DNA from: Lophius americanus
Taxonomy: Eukaryota; Chordata; Actinopteri; Lophiiformes; Lophiidae
Length of the DNA: 64,000 nt
Assembly: GCA_037951165.1 (NCBI GenBank)
Contig: JBBDHG010000116.1
Location: 707,001-771,000, forward strand
Direction of reading: 5' to 3'
Shown: in pieces, positions 25,301 through 36,400 of the stretch
Position numbering within the stretch: position 1 is the first letter of the stretch
Layout: every line of letters starts with the position of its first letter
Translations under genes and position numbers: made by a program
The notes under the pieces: generated by a model
What the model saw: only the letters and a program-made list of their open reading frames with translations
Databases searched by the model: none
What the model was told of the DNA's origin: nothing

Positions 25301-26152
25301 GAGCAAGACCCTGAAACCCTAGCTCCCTGAGCGCTTCAAAGGGGCATGCCCACTGCTCCCTCAGGGATCGGGCAAATGTAAAGAAATTATTTCACTATTT
25401 TGTACGATATATGGCTGTAGTGATCAATGTCTTCTTCTTAAGTAACAAACATGTTGAATGTCTCAAATGTGTCACCTGTGAGATTCTAACATCGACTACA
25501 TGTATGCTGCCATCACCTTCAAATGGGTGATGGAAGCATACATGTAGGTGGCGTTGAAGCTGGGCTCACCTGCCCTGCAGTGGGTGACCGCCATGATGCG
25601 GATGGAGATGTGGAAAGTCGGGGCGCCAGCCCTGAGGCCCTGCCCCTGGGAACGGTACGCCACCCCCTCCATATGGTATGTCGTAGCGGTATGGCTCTCC
25701 CCGGTGGTCATCCCTAGAAAATTGACAAATGGCAGAATGAATACTAACATGACACACAGAAAGGAGCCACATATAAGCTACCCCTGAAACTGTTGACACA
25801 GTTGAGCTATAGGAAACTCAGATGAGCTACAGGTCTGCCACACTTACCAGTCTCTTCTCATGCGTTTGTGCTGAGGGCTGATGTGTCTGGGTGGAGAAAA
25901 CCTCTCTCTACGACCACGGTCGTAGTCCCGCCTCCTCTCTCTACCACGTTCCCACTCTCTGGCGAAAGACGCACCATCATTAAAACAGGCCAAAATGTCA
26001 CATTACCTGTGTCTTTGAATTCAGGTTCACTACCTGTCAGGCCAGTCATCCCGCCTCCTATCCTCCCTCTCTCTTGATCGCTCCATGTCGCTCCTCTCTC
26101 TCCTGAACTTGTCCCGCCTTCTCCTGTCGAACTCGTCATCGCTGTCTCCCAT
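16348..26152 (-). CDS. srrt: SRRT / ARS2, serrate RNA effector molecule
   Basis: Exons in order: 26152-26034, 25958-25848, 25713-25570, 24590-24530, 24437-24140, 24034-23793 (donor uncertain), 22590-22435, 22359-22236, 22002-21878, 21806-21745, 21386-21308, 20298-20134, 19746-19576, 19501-19348, 19265-19153, 17300-17220, 17145-16995, 16916-16815, 16618-16510, 16423-16348. Sum 2643 bases, 880 residues; human has about 876. The start MGDSDDEFDRRRRDKFRRE is the conserved N-terminus. Next come the Arg-rich segment, the serrate N-terminal domain (SVDETESVKRYNQYKLDF), acidic/Lys-rich low-complexity exons, an RRM-like fold (LFIRSIPPEVSKEE ... RRCWVTFDRSVNIKETCWNL), the conserved core (ITDYLIEEVSAEEEEL), the zinc finger (WLCPLSGKKFK ... 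VRKHILNKH) and a Gly/Pro-rich tail ending EYRDLDAPEDLDFF, the cap-binding-complex contact. ARS2 links the nuclear cap complex to miRNA processing, transcript termination and export. Very firm. Confidence 0.96.
17440..18150 (+). mobile_element. Tc1/mariner transposase fossil in an SRRT intron
   Basis: In plus-strand frames broken by shifts and stops, GGGSLMLWGCFS (17762-17800), NGIGKIDGIMH and WIFQQINDLTHILTSTQEW (17893-17950) match Tc1 transposase blocks. The catalytic Asp of the usual QQDNDPKH block is replaced by Ile, and frameshifts separate the blocks, so it is dead. Inverted repeats were not located. Confidence 0.75.
18390..18665 (+). mobile_element. LINE reverse-transcriptase fragment, internally deleted
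   Basis: Plus-strand reading gives GRPKRIVRVYCERLAEDSV and VFNSHLRQSFNRVPG, a common fish LINE segment. It then jumps to VVVVPLFKKGDQTVCSNYGG and LPGKV, part of the RT domain. The normally intervening region is missing, so a deletion joined the two pieces. Confidence 0.75.
20345..21280. mobile_element. Non-autonomous terminal-inverted-repeat element, copy 1 (SRRT intron)
   Basis: The left end reads GTGGGTTCACATGGACA and the right end is the reverse complement of GTGGGTTTACATGGACA. Both ends continue into CTTTC/TTCCGAAT-rich subterminal sequence. No transposase reading frame of useful length lies inside. The element sits between SRRT exons 21386-21308 and 20298-20134. Copy 2 is at 44768-46400 in opposite orientation. 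The superfamily is unassigned and no clear target duplication was seen. Confidence 0.75.
23192..23450 (+). mobile_element. tRNA-derived SINE with (ATT)n tail, SRRT intron
   Basis: The head has an A box (TAGCTCAATTGGTAG) and a B box (GGGTCCGACCCC), then a body (GAGCAAGACCCTAAAACC, GGTCCCTCAGGGATGGG) and an ATT repeat at 23428-23443. It is the best preserved of three copies. Plus-strand orientation is antisense to SRRT. Confidence 0.88.
23793..24034 (-). CDS. srrt: SRRT exon 6, donor and reading frame uncertain
   Basis: The exon opens in the correct phase with AVIKMEGGTDFDLQVLE. Two phase-0 donors are possible: AAG|GTCAGA at 23793 and GAA|GTATGT at 23922. The longer form adds 43 Ser/Thr/Lys residues. 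In the shifted frame the same DNA reads as an acidic, ARS2-like linker (KFEPPDGVGADNSESNRGDE) up to a stop. Either the shorter exon is used, or the family's acidic linker was frame-shifted here. Confidence 0.6.
25248..25440 (+). mobile_element. tRNA-derived SINE, B box deleted, SRRT intron
   Basis: Same family as 23192-23450. The A-box region (GCTCAGTGGGTAGAGTGG) and body (GAGCAAGACCCTGAAACCC, CTCCCTCAGGGATCGGGC) are intact. The region between GATTGGGTT and CTTGAGCAAG is shortened, so the B box is lost. Confidence 0.85.
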
Positions 26153-26280
26153 TGGACTAAAAACAACATGGAAAGACAGTCTATAAGCTCAGCTCCATTA
26201 ACATATGGTTTGTGTGTAAGCTCTGCTCCATTGGTCTGTAGTTAATCTATTAGCTCAGCTAAATTAGTCTGTTAGATCGG

Positions 26281-26420
26281 CTTCACTAGCCTGCAGTTAG
26301 TTTGTTAGCCCAACCACACTAGCCTGCAGTTAGTCTGTTAGCCCAGCTACACTAGCCTGCAGTTAGTCTGTTAGCCCAGCTACACTAGCCTGCAGTTAGT
26401 CTGTTAGCCAAGCTACATTT
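26281..26420. repeat. 33-bp tandem repeat in SRRT intron 1
   Basis: Four units at an exact 33-base period (GTTAGCCCA at 26304, 26337, 26370 and, diverged, 26403), each with CTACACTAGCCTGCAGTTAG. It lies inside a longer degenerate stretch (26200-26720) of the same vocabulary. Confidence 0.88.
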
Positions 26421-26887
26421 GCCAGTGGTTTATCTGCAATTGGAGCGCAGAAAGCATGTAGCGTCTCCGTTCATTTAGCCCTATTAGCATGTAATTAGCA
26501 GGTAATAGTATGTCTGTTAGACCAACTCATAATATTTAGTGTGTTGATCCAGCTAAATTAACCTGAACTAGGTCTGTTGGTGTGTTAGGTTTTCTCTATT
26601 AGAATGTAAATAGTCAATTATCTCAATTCCATCAGCCTGTTAACGCAGCCATTTTTGCCTATATTTAGTCAGTTATCACGGCTACATTAGTCTGTATTTG
26701 TTTGTTAATTTATTGACTAGCTGTGAGCTAAAGCTAGCGCATGCTAAAACAGACGATCGGCTCGTTAGCAGTGCCGCTATCCCAGAGTTCTCACGCAGGC
26801 GCAATTCTCGCTCGTTCTCGCTAAGACTCGGGCTTCCATTAATAAACATAAAAACTAACGTTAATAACTTTTAGCAGGGAGTTTTAC

Positions 26888-27070
26888 CTGCAGCTCTGCC
26901 GCTTACGAAACCGAAATATCCGCTTGTAAGCCACTAAGCTATCAAAACGTATCAGTCCCGCCGCCTGTCGTAGATCATTTAACCAATCAGACTTCCGTAC
27001 TTCGCATTCAGAACCGGATGTCAGCTCACGGAACATCGCCCCCTTAATACGAGGAGGGAAACTACAGCAT
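26888..27070 (-). promoter_or_regulatory. SRRT 5' noncoding exon and promoter region
   Basis: A minus-strand donor (CTGCAG then GTAAAAC) ends a probable noncoding exon at 26888; it would splice to the acceptor at 26157, four bases before the start codon. Upstream there is an inverted CCAAT box (CTGATTGGTT on the minus strand, about 26980-26989) and several CpGs. The transcription start is not fixed. Confidence 0.5.
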
Positions 27071-27225
27071 GGCCATACATATGGGTTGAATCTAAAACTA
27101 ACCGGAGTTCTGTTTCGGTCTTAAGTCGTTTCTCCTCCTCCATATCTCTAATTAGAAGACTAGTTTTCTGGTATCCTCATCAGACGATGCAAGTGAAATA
27201 GGGAAATACTGTATCTGATACGTTC

Positions 27226-27690
27226 CATGTGAATAATAGCTTTCGTCAAGGCGGAATTCTGTCACCCTTTCTTTTTAACATCTATATGGATGTTCTGTCA
27301 ATGCAGTTAAAGGGATATGGAACAGGGTGTATGTTGGTAATTCTCTTATTTACCACCTGATGTAAGCAGATGATTTGGTGATTTATGTCCTTGTAGTGCT
27401 GGTCTTCAACAGTCATTGAGGACATGCTCTCAATATGCTACAGATTTTGACATTATATACAATTCAAATTAGTGTAATATTATGATAGTCAGAAGCAAGG
27501 ATGATAGAAAATGAGTTTTTCCTGATTTCTTCCTGTCTGGGATAGCCCATGTGTGATGAGGCTAAATATCAGGGTCATATCATAACTAATAATCTCTTAG
27601 AGATTTTTTGTAAATTTTTATTCATTCTGCCATGGACCCCTCCGTGAGCTGTGTCTTCAATAAAGCATTGTATTGAATTGAATTGAATTA
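27226..27690 (+). mobile_element. LINE RT fragment with (TTGAA)n-type tail
   Basis: The plus strand reads RQGGILSPFLFNIYMD near the start, with a frameshifted continuation (SQYATDFDIIYNSN, IMIVRSKDDRK, FFLSGIAHVCDEAKY). These are blocks of a jockey-like RT. Stops and shifts show decay. The AATTGAATTGAATT stretch at 27672-27688 may be its tail or a separate repeat. Confidence 0.75.
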
Positions 27691-28799
27691 ACCAAGGGGT
27701 TTCTTCAGTTCCTGTGGTTACGACAAGATATTAACGACGATAGTTATCTTCTCATGGTCATGAGGCGCCAAAACCAGTTATTAAGTTGTGAGCATGGGGT
27801 AGCACAACCATTTTAGTTTCAAATGTGTCTGAGTTATTACCAGCCTCTAAATCTACCAACAAACTCCCCGAGTATCTCACAAATACTACACTAGCTGGTC
27901 GTTTGTAGAGCTTTCCACTTCAGTGTCTCTGAGCCCCCAGCTCTTTGCACAATATGCAAATTGTGTTGTTATTTTGTCCTCAACACTACAGAGTCTACTG
28001 ATATTCAGAGACTGGTGCTCAGAAGGGTTTTTTTCTGTTACCTTGGTGACAACCCCACACATTGTCAAAGAGTATCTAACAGCCCTTTGATGCCCTAACC
28101 TTTCATCATGTAAAGTGCATTATAAATTAAATGTATTATTATTATTATTATTATCATTACTTCAAATTCTGAAATCTCAATCCACCCATGTAGTTTATGT
28201 GTGATTTATTGTAGTTTCCGGCCCATCACAATATCCCCCCATCTCCCAGCCCTCCAACCCTATGAGGCTGGGCATGTGTGTTGTCATGTCCTACTTCATA
28301 TGTCTGACTATCCTGTGTCTAGAGAGTATACCACTTAAATTATTTGACGTTAATAAATGAAAAATCTCGGGATTATGGTCTTTTTTTTAATGAACCTTTA
28401 TTGTCTTCAGAGAACTTACATCTGGTTACCATAAAACAGAATGAGACCAAAACAAGTCCATGTCCTTTTTTGTTCAGCTCTCTGTCCTTATATTCCCTCC
28501 CTTGTTACAGAGTCTGCTTTCTCCTGCTGAAGGATATCGAAAATCTTATAATCTTGCGAACAAATTAACATTTAAACTCTGCTGGGAGAACCAAGGGGAT
28601 CATGGGAAACAATACGTTTACTCTATAAAGTCTGATCTCAGTGCCGATACAAAGTCGATCCAATTTCTCCTGAAGTTCTTAAATTGGCCAGATTCTAATC
28701 TGACAGAAAAAGTCAACTTTTCCATCATATAAATATTATGCATAACTTCAACCCAATCATGCAACTTCTGTCTTTAGCCTCTTCCTGGTAACGTCTTTT
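27691..28799. other. SRRT-GP1BA intergenic segment
   Basis: No conserved coding exon is recognised. It includes an AAAGTGCATTATAAATTAAA plus (ATT)n repeat tail at 28106-28155, of the same kind as at 46505 and 50470. Confidence 0.6.
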
Positions 28800-29670
28800 T
28801 TACTGGCAACCAACACCATCCTGACCGTGTATTTGTCTCAGGGATTTGTAATCCTTTCGTTCTCTATTCCCAAGTATAACATGTATTTGTTTACATCTAC
28901 ATTTGTAAATGTAAATGTAAATTCCACTCTCAAAATCTTCTCCATACAATCCTTCAGCTCCTGCCATAGAGGTATAATGTAAGGGCACTCCCAAAAAACA
29001 TGAAAATGATTGGCTTTATTTTCTCCACACAGTCTCCAACATTTTGTGTCTTGATATTTCTTTTGTGCTGGTGTAATAAAATATCTTGCTGTGTTCCTCC
29101 AACCATACTCTCTCCGTGAGCGAGAGAAAGATTTTAATAACCTTCCCAAAAGCTCCCAATATATTTTTGGTTCCCCTCCCAGTCTTCTAAACCTCTTATC
29201 CGCTGCATTCGGTGTAAAACCTGAATCATATGCCATCCATCTCACTGTCCAGCTCTGCACTGTCTAAACTCAAACCAGATATACAGGGATAAACCAAGCC
29301 ATGGATTCAACTCCTCTTTAATAATAATAATAATAATAATACATTTAAGATGTTTTCGCAGTTTATTATCATTTATTATGGCCTGTAATGAAATAGTAGC
29401 TGATGTGCGGCATTCCATGTCTTTCCATCTGGCCACGTATGAAGGACTGCACAAGTTGAACAGAGTCTTTATCTGCACAGCATGATAACAGCTCTTAAGA
29501 CAGGGTACGGCTAACCCACCTTTACCCTGGATAACTGGAGGGTCTTAAATCTGATCTGTGGTCTTTTCCCACTGCCAAATGTATCTTGAAATGAGTTGAT
29601 CCCATTCTATGAAATCTTTGTCTGTTACTCCCACAGGCAGTGGAAGGCAAGCAGTCACCCATACTCGCAT
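28800..29670 (-). mobile_element. L1-like LINE ORF2 C-terminal fragment
   Basis: Minus-strand frames read IEWDQLISRYIWQWEKT, then CSPSYVARWKDME, then CWRLCGENKANHFHVFWECPY, the C-terminal Cys/His region of L1-type ORF2 (CWRC...HxxWxCP). An ATT/AAT microsatellite at 29321-29341 interrupts it. It is a truncated, dead copy. Confidence 0.8.
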
Positions 29671-30145
29671 TCAAAGTCATAAAATAAAACGCTGCGCGTT
29701 GTGTGTGGTGTGTATTGTTGTGAGAGGAGCAGTACTGTAGCATACCATAATAGATCCAATAGAGCCATTTATGTCTGCTTGTTTATAATGATGGGGTCTT
29801 AAATGTAGAGACACCAAAACTTTGGTGACTGTCAGCATGTGATTAGCACATATAATTAAAGGGATGGTTTGGGTTATTTGTAATGGCTTAAAGATACTCG
29901 TGTATAGTCACGTTATTTCCTAAAAAGTTGTTCTTCCAGTTCAGAGAAGCCATCAGTCAAAATATTAATCTTGTAGTTTTAGAATTTCTTTTTTTAATGT
30001 GGTCTTAATATCCTTCATACCAAACAGACGGACAAGCAGACAAAATAGAAGGAGCGAAAAAACATAACGTGAAGTCTTTGTGAATGAAGGTAACCAAAAT
30101 TAACCATTTCTCTACACGGAACTAAACAATGGCATCATCACGCTG

Positions 30146-30245
30146 CTCCAGAGTGTGATGTCATCGCGTAACTCCAGAGTGTGATGTCATCGCGTAACTC
30201 TTGAGTGTGATGTCATCGCGTAACTCCAGAGTGTGATGTCAGAAA
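30146..30245. repeat. 26-bp tandem repeat with CRE-like core
   Basis: Units start at 30146, 30172, 30198 and 30224. Each holds GAGTGTGATGTCATCGCG (the last is cut after GATGTC). TGATGTCA is one base from the cAMP-response element TGACGTCA. It lies about 250 bases downstream of the GP1BA stop codon. Confidence 0.9.
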
Positions 30246-30497
30246 ACAAGATTCAGCCGTGATCCTGCCTTCGAGTGATAAAATAAAACAAACTGTTACT
30301 AAATCCTAACTACGACTATGCTTATTAACACTCCCTTCTGACTGTTACTAGCTGCTAACAGTAACATCTTAATGCTAACTACTACTGCTGCTAACTGCTA
30401 CTAGATATTAACTAATAATAGCTACTAACTGATATTAGATGCCCACTAATACTAGCTGCTGAATGACCAGGACCGCCAAACCTGCTCCAAACCAAAG

Positions 30498-33400
30498 CTA
30501 ATGACACGCCTCTTCTTCAGGAGGTGCGGTCAGTCCCCAGGGCATGCTGGGTACATACTGTGCTAGCCACTCACCCCAGCTGCTACAAGGGTCCCCTCCT
30601 CCCCCTCCTCCCGTCACCTCCCATCCCCCCACCACCCAGTTCAGCTCTTCTTGCGCTCCTTCCTCCTTCTCTCGCTCTTCTCTCAGGATCACGCTGTAGC
30701 GCTTCCTTGAAGACCCTCCCTTCCTCTCTCCATCGATCCGACACTCCTCCACCACGTCCTGCCATCCTTCGAGCTCTTCCTCTCTGCGCAACACTCGGTG
30801 CAGGGTCTTTCTGTAGATGTCCCTCTCCCCCCTCCTTCCTCTCCCCTCTCTCATAACTCCTCCTCCTGGCACCTCCATGGTGACAGGATTTGGTTCTTCT
30901 TCCTCCCTGTGCACGTACAGAATGGAGCGATACAGTGCAGTGACACCTCCTGATACCTCCATCTTGCTTAACATCCTCACCCCCTCACCTCCTCTCCTCT
31001 TGCTTGCCATTGCCAGCATTAGTGGCCGGTAGGCCCTACTGTACCATACGAACATCCTTGCAACAGTTGCCAAGATACACGCCAACGTTGCCGCACACAA
31101 CGCGAACATTACGGCAAACAGCCAAAAACAGAACACCCCGCGCCCCTGGCTGACCTCAGCATGCCGGTGGTCATCAGTGTCCCAGGGGGGTACAGTGAAG
31201 GCATAGGTTGTGGGAGGAGTCATGGGAGGAGTCGTTGGAGGAAGATTTGTGGAAGGAGTCATGGGAGGAGGGGTTGCGGGAGGAGACATTGGAGGAGGAG
31301 GGGATGTAAGAGGAGTCATTGGAGGAGGAGGGGATGTAAGAGGAGTCATTGGAGGAGGAGGGGATGTAAGAGGAGTCATTGGAGGAGGAGGGGATGTAAG
31401 AGGAATCATTGGAGGAGGAGGGGATGTAAGAGGAATCATTGGAGGAGGAGGGGATGTAAGAGGGGTCATTGGAGGAGGAGGGGTTGTGGGCGGAGGATGA
31501 GTTTTGGAAGGAGTCATTGGGGTAGGAGGAGTTGTGGACGGAGCCATGAGAGGAGGAGGAGTTGCGGTTGGAGCTATAGTAGTTGTCATCTGGACCGTTG
31601 CAGCAGATTGCTCGTTGCCGTCTCCCCTCGGACCAGAATGTGATGTCAGTGGACATAGTTCGGATTCCAGACTGATCACTGATTTCCCTTGAAGCATCCG
31701 GGGAGAGTCGCACACCTGGAACAGAGCAGAGAAACCATCAGAACAGTTCATGCTAGCTGTTTTTTTAGGAAAAGAAAAATCTGAAGTTGACAAGGCGCTG
31801 CCATCATTGTGAAATAAGTATGATGAAGTAGTTCCATATGTCATTGTTGCAGAGAACACGGCGGTTTTAGCTGTCCTCGAATCCATCGGTAAAGTTGGCT
31901 AACGTTAGCTATCATCTCAAGAGTTAGCTATGGCTTATGTTAGCAGTCATCACTTAAGTAAGCCCTTGTTAGCTAACACTTAAGTTAGCTAATGCCAACC
32001 ATCATTGCTAAAGTAATCTAATTTTAGCTATCATAACTGAAGTTAACTAATGGCAGCTATCATCGCTAACGTTGGCGAATGCTCACTATGATCACTAAAG
32101 TTATCAAATGTAAGCTAATGTCAGCTATATTCGCTAAAGTTATCTATTGTTGACTATCATTTCGCAATTTAGCTAAGGTCAGCTATGATCATTAAATTAG
32201 CTAATGACAGCTAATGTCAGCAGTGATTGCAAAAGTAAGCTAATGTCAGATGTCAAAGCTAAAGTTAGCTAACTACAGCTAGCAGACAGTCTCACCACGC
32301 TCATCACGTTGCTGTTAATGATTGGACCGTCGCGAACATAGACGTTGAGTTCGTAATCGTCGAGGTATCCACGCAGGTAACCAAGGGAACAGAAGCAGGC
32401 CCAGGGATTGGATGAGAGGTAGAGGTAGGGAATGTCCACCTTGTTGATGAACCAATCATCCGGCATCACTTTGATCTGACAGGAGACACGGTTTTAGGCC
32501 TTTTTGAAATAAAAAATAAACATCTTGTGTTTGCTAAAATTAGCATTTTACTATTATCATGTTAGCATTAGAAACATCAAAATTCCAATGCTGTTAGCGT
32601 TAGAATAAACATTTTACATTTTACTTCTTGCATTGGTAACATCAACATTATAATGTTGTTGGAATCAACATTTTAATATTAACAAGGTACGGAGAATGAA
32701 TGATTTAATATTAACATGTATGCATTATCATTTCTATATTACAAGAGCATTTTGATATTTATTACATGATGAATAAATTACCATGATGCTATACATATTT
32801 TAATATTGTATAGCAAGAGCAGTATTAGTATATTATAACCTCATCCTTGGCAGAGTAATATAATATTGTTCCATTTGAATTAATATTACTGTAGAAGCAT
32901 GTAAATATGAGCATGAAAAAATGATCACGTAATGGTGGGGGTGGTGGGGCTTTAAAGAGCAGCTTTAAAGAGCAGGTAGCAATGCTGATGCAGGGTAGTG
33001 GAGGCCAAAATCAGTTCAGTTCGTCCCCAAACTAAGATATATGGGGAATCAAGTTTGGAAATGATGGACAACTCTTGTGGATTCATATGAACTGTAACGA
33101 ACGCACCTCCAAATCTGTTCCCTTTCCTTTCACTCGGAGATACCAGGTTTACCTGAACATTTGTTCTCTATAGGTATCAGGGAAACAAAGGGGAATCTGT
33201 TTTTCGTCCACCAATCAATTAACAAAGGAGACTTTCTTCATGATGTGTGAAACCCTGGTGCCAGGAACTGAGGTGAAACAAAACTCTTGTGCCTGACACC
33301 TGACCTGTTCTCCCCTCACTGGAATGTAAAGGCAAACACAAAGGAAACACAGTGCCACTTGGACTCATCAGCATTAAAACTATGGAACAGTCGCTTATTT

Positions 33401-36400
33401 CATTTTGGACACTATGTAAAATACGTTTTCCAACGATATAAAAAATGTCATCTTAGGTTGTTTGATAAGTAACCTGAGATTTTCATCTCCTCTGTCTTGG
33501 ATTTTTTTTACTGCACCACATTGCCATCTAGTGGCCATTCAGACAAACGTCACTTCAGAAACTGATTCTTGATCTAACTATGTGCAAATAATTGAATATG
33601 TCTTTCTTATTTCATCCAGGTTAAGTAATATGAGTGAGGCCTTTTTTGTTACAGCTATAGTCATAGAAATGTTGTTATCTTTGAATAACAAACAAGCATA
33701 ATGTTAGTTGTCACTGTTAAAGTCCTATTAATCAGTGAATATATTCCTTGAATTGATTAAACCACATGTGCTTATCCTGTCTGACACAACACTGATAGAT
33801 TTGCCTCTTTAATGCAAGTAGGAGTTTCATTATATCCGGAGTATCGTTTTGCAAGTCCATGTTAACTAGAATATACTGTATGTATATCACACTGTCCTCA
33901 CTGATGAGAATTTATTGTCTTTGGCCATGGTGAGAGAAAGTAATTCTACTTAACGTATTGTTATTATGTCTTTTATCCTTATTGCTTGTTTTTCCACTTA
34001 ATTGGCATTATACAAGAGTAATTGATACTTTAATCATCCCTTCATACAAAATCAGTTACTGGGACACCCGGACGGGTATAATGGACGACGCCCTGCATGC
34101 CTTCACTCTTCTTCTATCTTTCTCCGGCCTGTTGTTCTTCTTCTGCTATTTCTTTTAAGCCTTAAGATTTTATTTTTTTTACTTCAGAAGTGTTTTCCAT
34201 AAAAAAAACCTCCTCCTACTGAGTAAAATATAAATTACTACAGTAAACTATGATATTTACAATATATATTTCCTTGAGTCAATTCATATACTCCAAATAT
34301 GGACTAGCTCGCACATCCCATTTGGGAGTTTTGCACCGAAATTGTTTTTTTCCATAAAGTACCCCCTACTCAGTAAAACAAAAACTCTTATTGTAAAACA
34401 CGATATGGAACGGTTGAAAAATTGAAAACATTTGTAGATAAAGCTCCCACTCTTGTCGGATATATAAAACCGACATATTCCTAAGTTCGGTTGTGGAACA
34501 GCAGGGTGGAACTGGGAGCTTTATGGCGTCCCTCTGTCAATCAAACATTTAGAAAGAAATCCAGTCCCTGCTCACACTAAGGCCTATGTGGGTATAAAAT
34601 TTGAAAATGATCCACAAAATAGTTTTTGAGTTATCAGGCTAACAGCAGGACGGATCTGCGGGGGTGGCAGAACGACAACGATTCCCTAATATCCCCGGCT
34701 TTTGGGGGATATAACTAGCATTAGAATTATCAGCATTTCTCACCTTGTTGTTCTCCAGGAGGAGGGTCTCGATGGCCGGCAGGGGGTGGAGCAGAAGTTC
34801 AGGAAGCACCTTGATAAGATTTGACGACAAATCCAGGATCTGTAGGGTAAAAGAATCATCAGGAGACACTGAAGCCACCTGCTTTTGAGTACTGTCTGGA
34901 ATCATTAAATGTAAAAGTAATCAAGTAATCCTGATTACCTGAATAAAGTCTAATCAGGTGGAAACATTGACTCATGTTTTACTTCGTATTAAGCATTTAT
35001 GGTTCAGGTCAGATATAGTTACTCTTACAAAGACGTTCGGAGAGTAACTATATGAATACTTACTCAAATCAAGTAATCCCTTTATAATTTTACGGTAATC
35101 TAAATAACTAAGTAATCTTTTAACTAGGCCTATGCTGCAGTCCCAGACAGCAAGAGTATATCCCAGAAAAGTCCCCAATCCCCTGCGTTAGGTAAGCAGA
35201 CCCCCCCTTGAACTACAAAATAAATGTGAAGATATGTCCACAGTGTTTTTTGTAAAAAAAAGAAGGTCCACCTAGTGAGTAAAATAAGACCTATTTAATA
35301 AGAACGTGATGTTTACACGATAGAGATCCTTCATTCGATTCAAGTCGGATCACTGGTTGAGAAATGATGGCGCAAAAACTTTTGGATGTAAAGCTCCCCC
35401 TAGTGTCAGAAATTTACAACCCATGTTTGCCAAAATAAGTTCAGTTCTTCCTTGCACCAAGATCTACGAGAAAACCAAGGTTGAAAAAGATCCTTGAAAT
35501 ATTTTTTGGGTTCTGTCCAGGAAATTGTGTTTTCCATAAGGAACAGCTCCCTCTTGTGAGTAAAACATGAACTACTAGAGTAAATTATGATTTTCACCTG
35601 ATAGACGAGTTGAGCTGATTCATATTCAACCAATTTGAACTAATGTGGACCAAGGAGTGAAATATGAACTACCAGGGTAATATACGATGTATACTAGTTA
35701 GATACATATGCACCAACTTACTAAATCGGAACAAGTTTTTGAGTTATCGCATTAACGGGAAGGATCTGGGGCGGCGACGATTCAATTATATCCCCGACCT
35801 TTCGGGCATATTCGCTCTCTGGGTGCTTTTTTCTTTTTTTTAACTTTGTTCAGCATATTCATCAAGTTTAGCCTGTTTAGTATCTCAACCATCTTTAGCA
35901 TCTTTGAATGTTTAGTTTGTTTAACTTATTTTCATGTTGAGCATCTTGAGTATGTTTTGCACCTTGAACATTGAACGTTGAACATATACAGTTTGGAAAT
36001 AAAACTATAAAAAGTGAACGTCTGTTTTTATTATTTATTCAGACTTTTTTTAAAGTTTGGCATCCTTACATACTAAACTAAACTCCAAAGATCCTAACCT
36101 CCCCTTGTTACTAACACTCTGGTAGCATGCCGGCACTGACCTCCAGCAGGCTGAGTCCGGAGAAGGTGTGGTCACTCAGGGCCTCAAGGATGTTGTTATC
36201 CAGGTAGAGCTCAGTCAGACCCGGACAGGCGGTGAAGGCGCCATCTTGGAGCTCTCTCAGCCGGTTGGAGGTGAGTCGGAGAACGCTGAGGGTCGGCAGA
36301 ACCGGAGAAACGGTGGAGGTCACCTCTTGAACCTGGACCCGACGTCAGAACTAGGTCAGCATCACTGATATCACCTGATGTCAGGAATCATTTATGGCTT

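Noticed and set aside
31161..31643. Long plus-strand ORFs rich in Gly/Arg/Ser across the GP1BA stalk
   Set aside because: They are the antisense reading of the 30-bp coding VNTR in the GP1BA terminal exon, which has full domain support on the minus strand.
33958..34158. Small hydrophobic plus-strand ORF (66 codons)
   Set aside because: Single exon inside a GP1BA intron in AT-rich repeat-like DNA, no conserved motif, no promoter or polyadenylation context.
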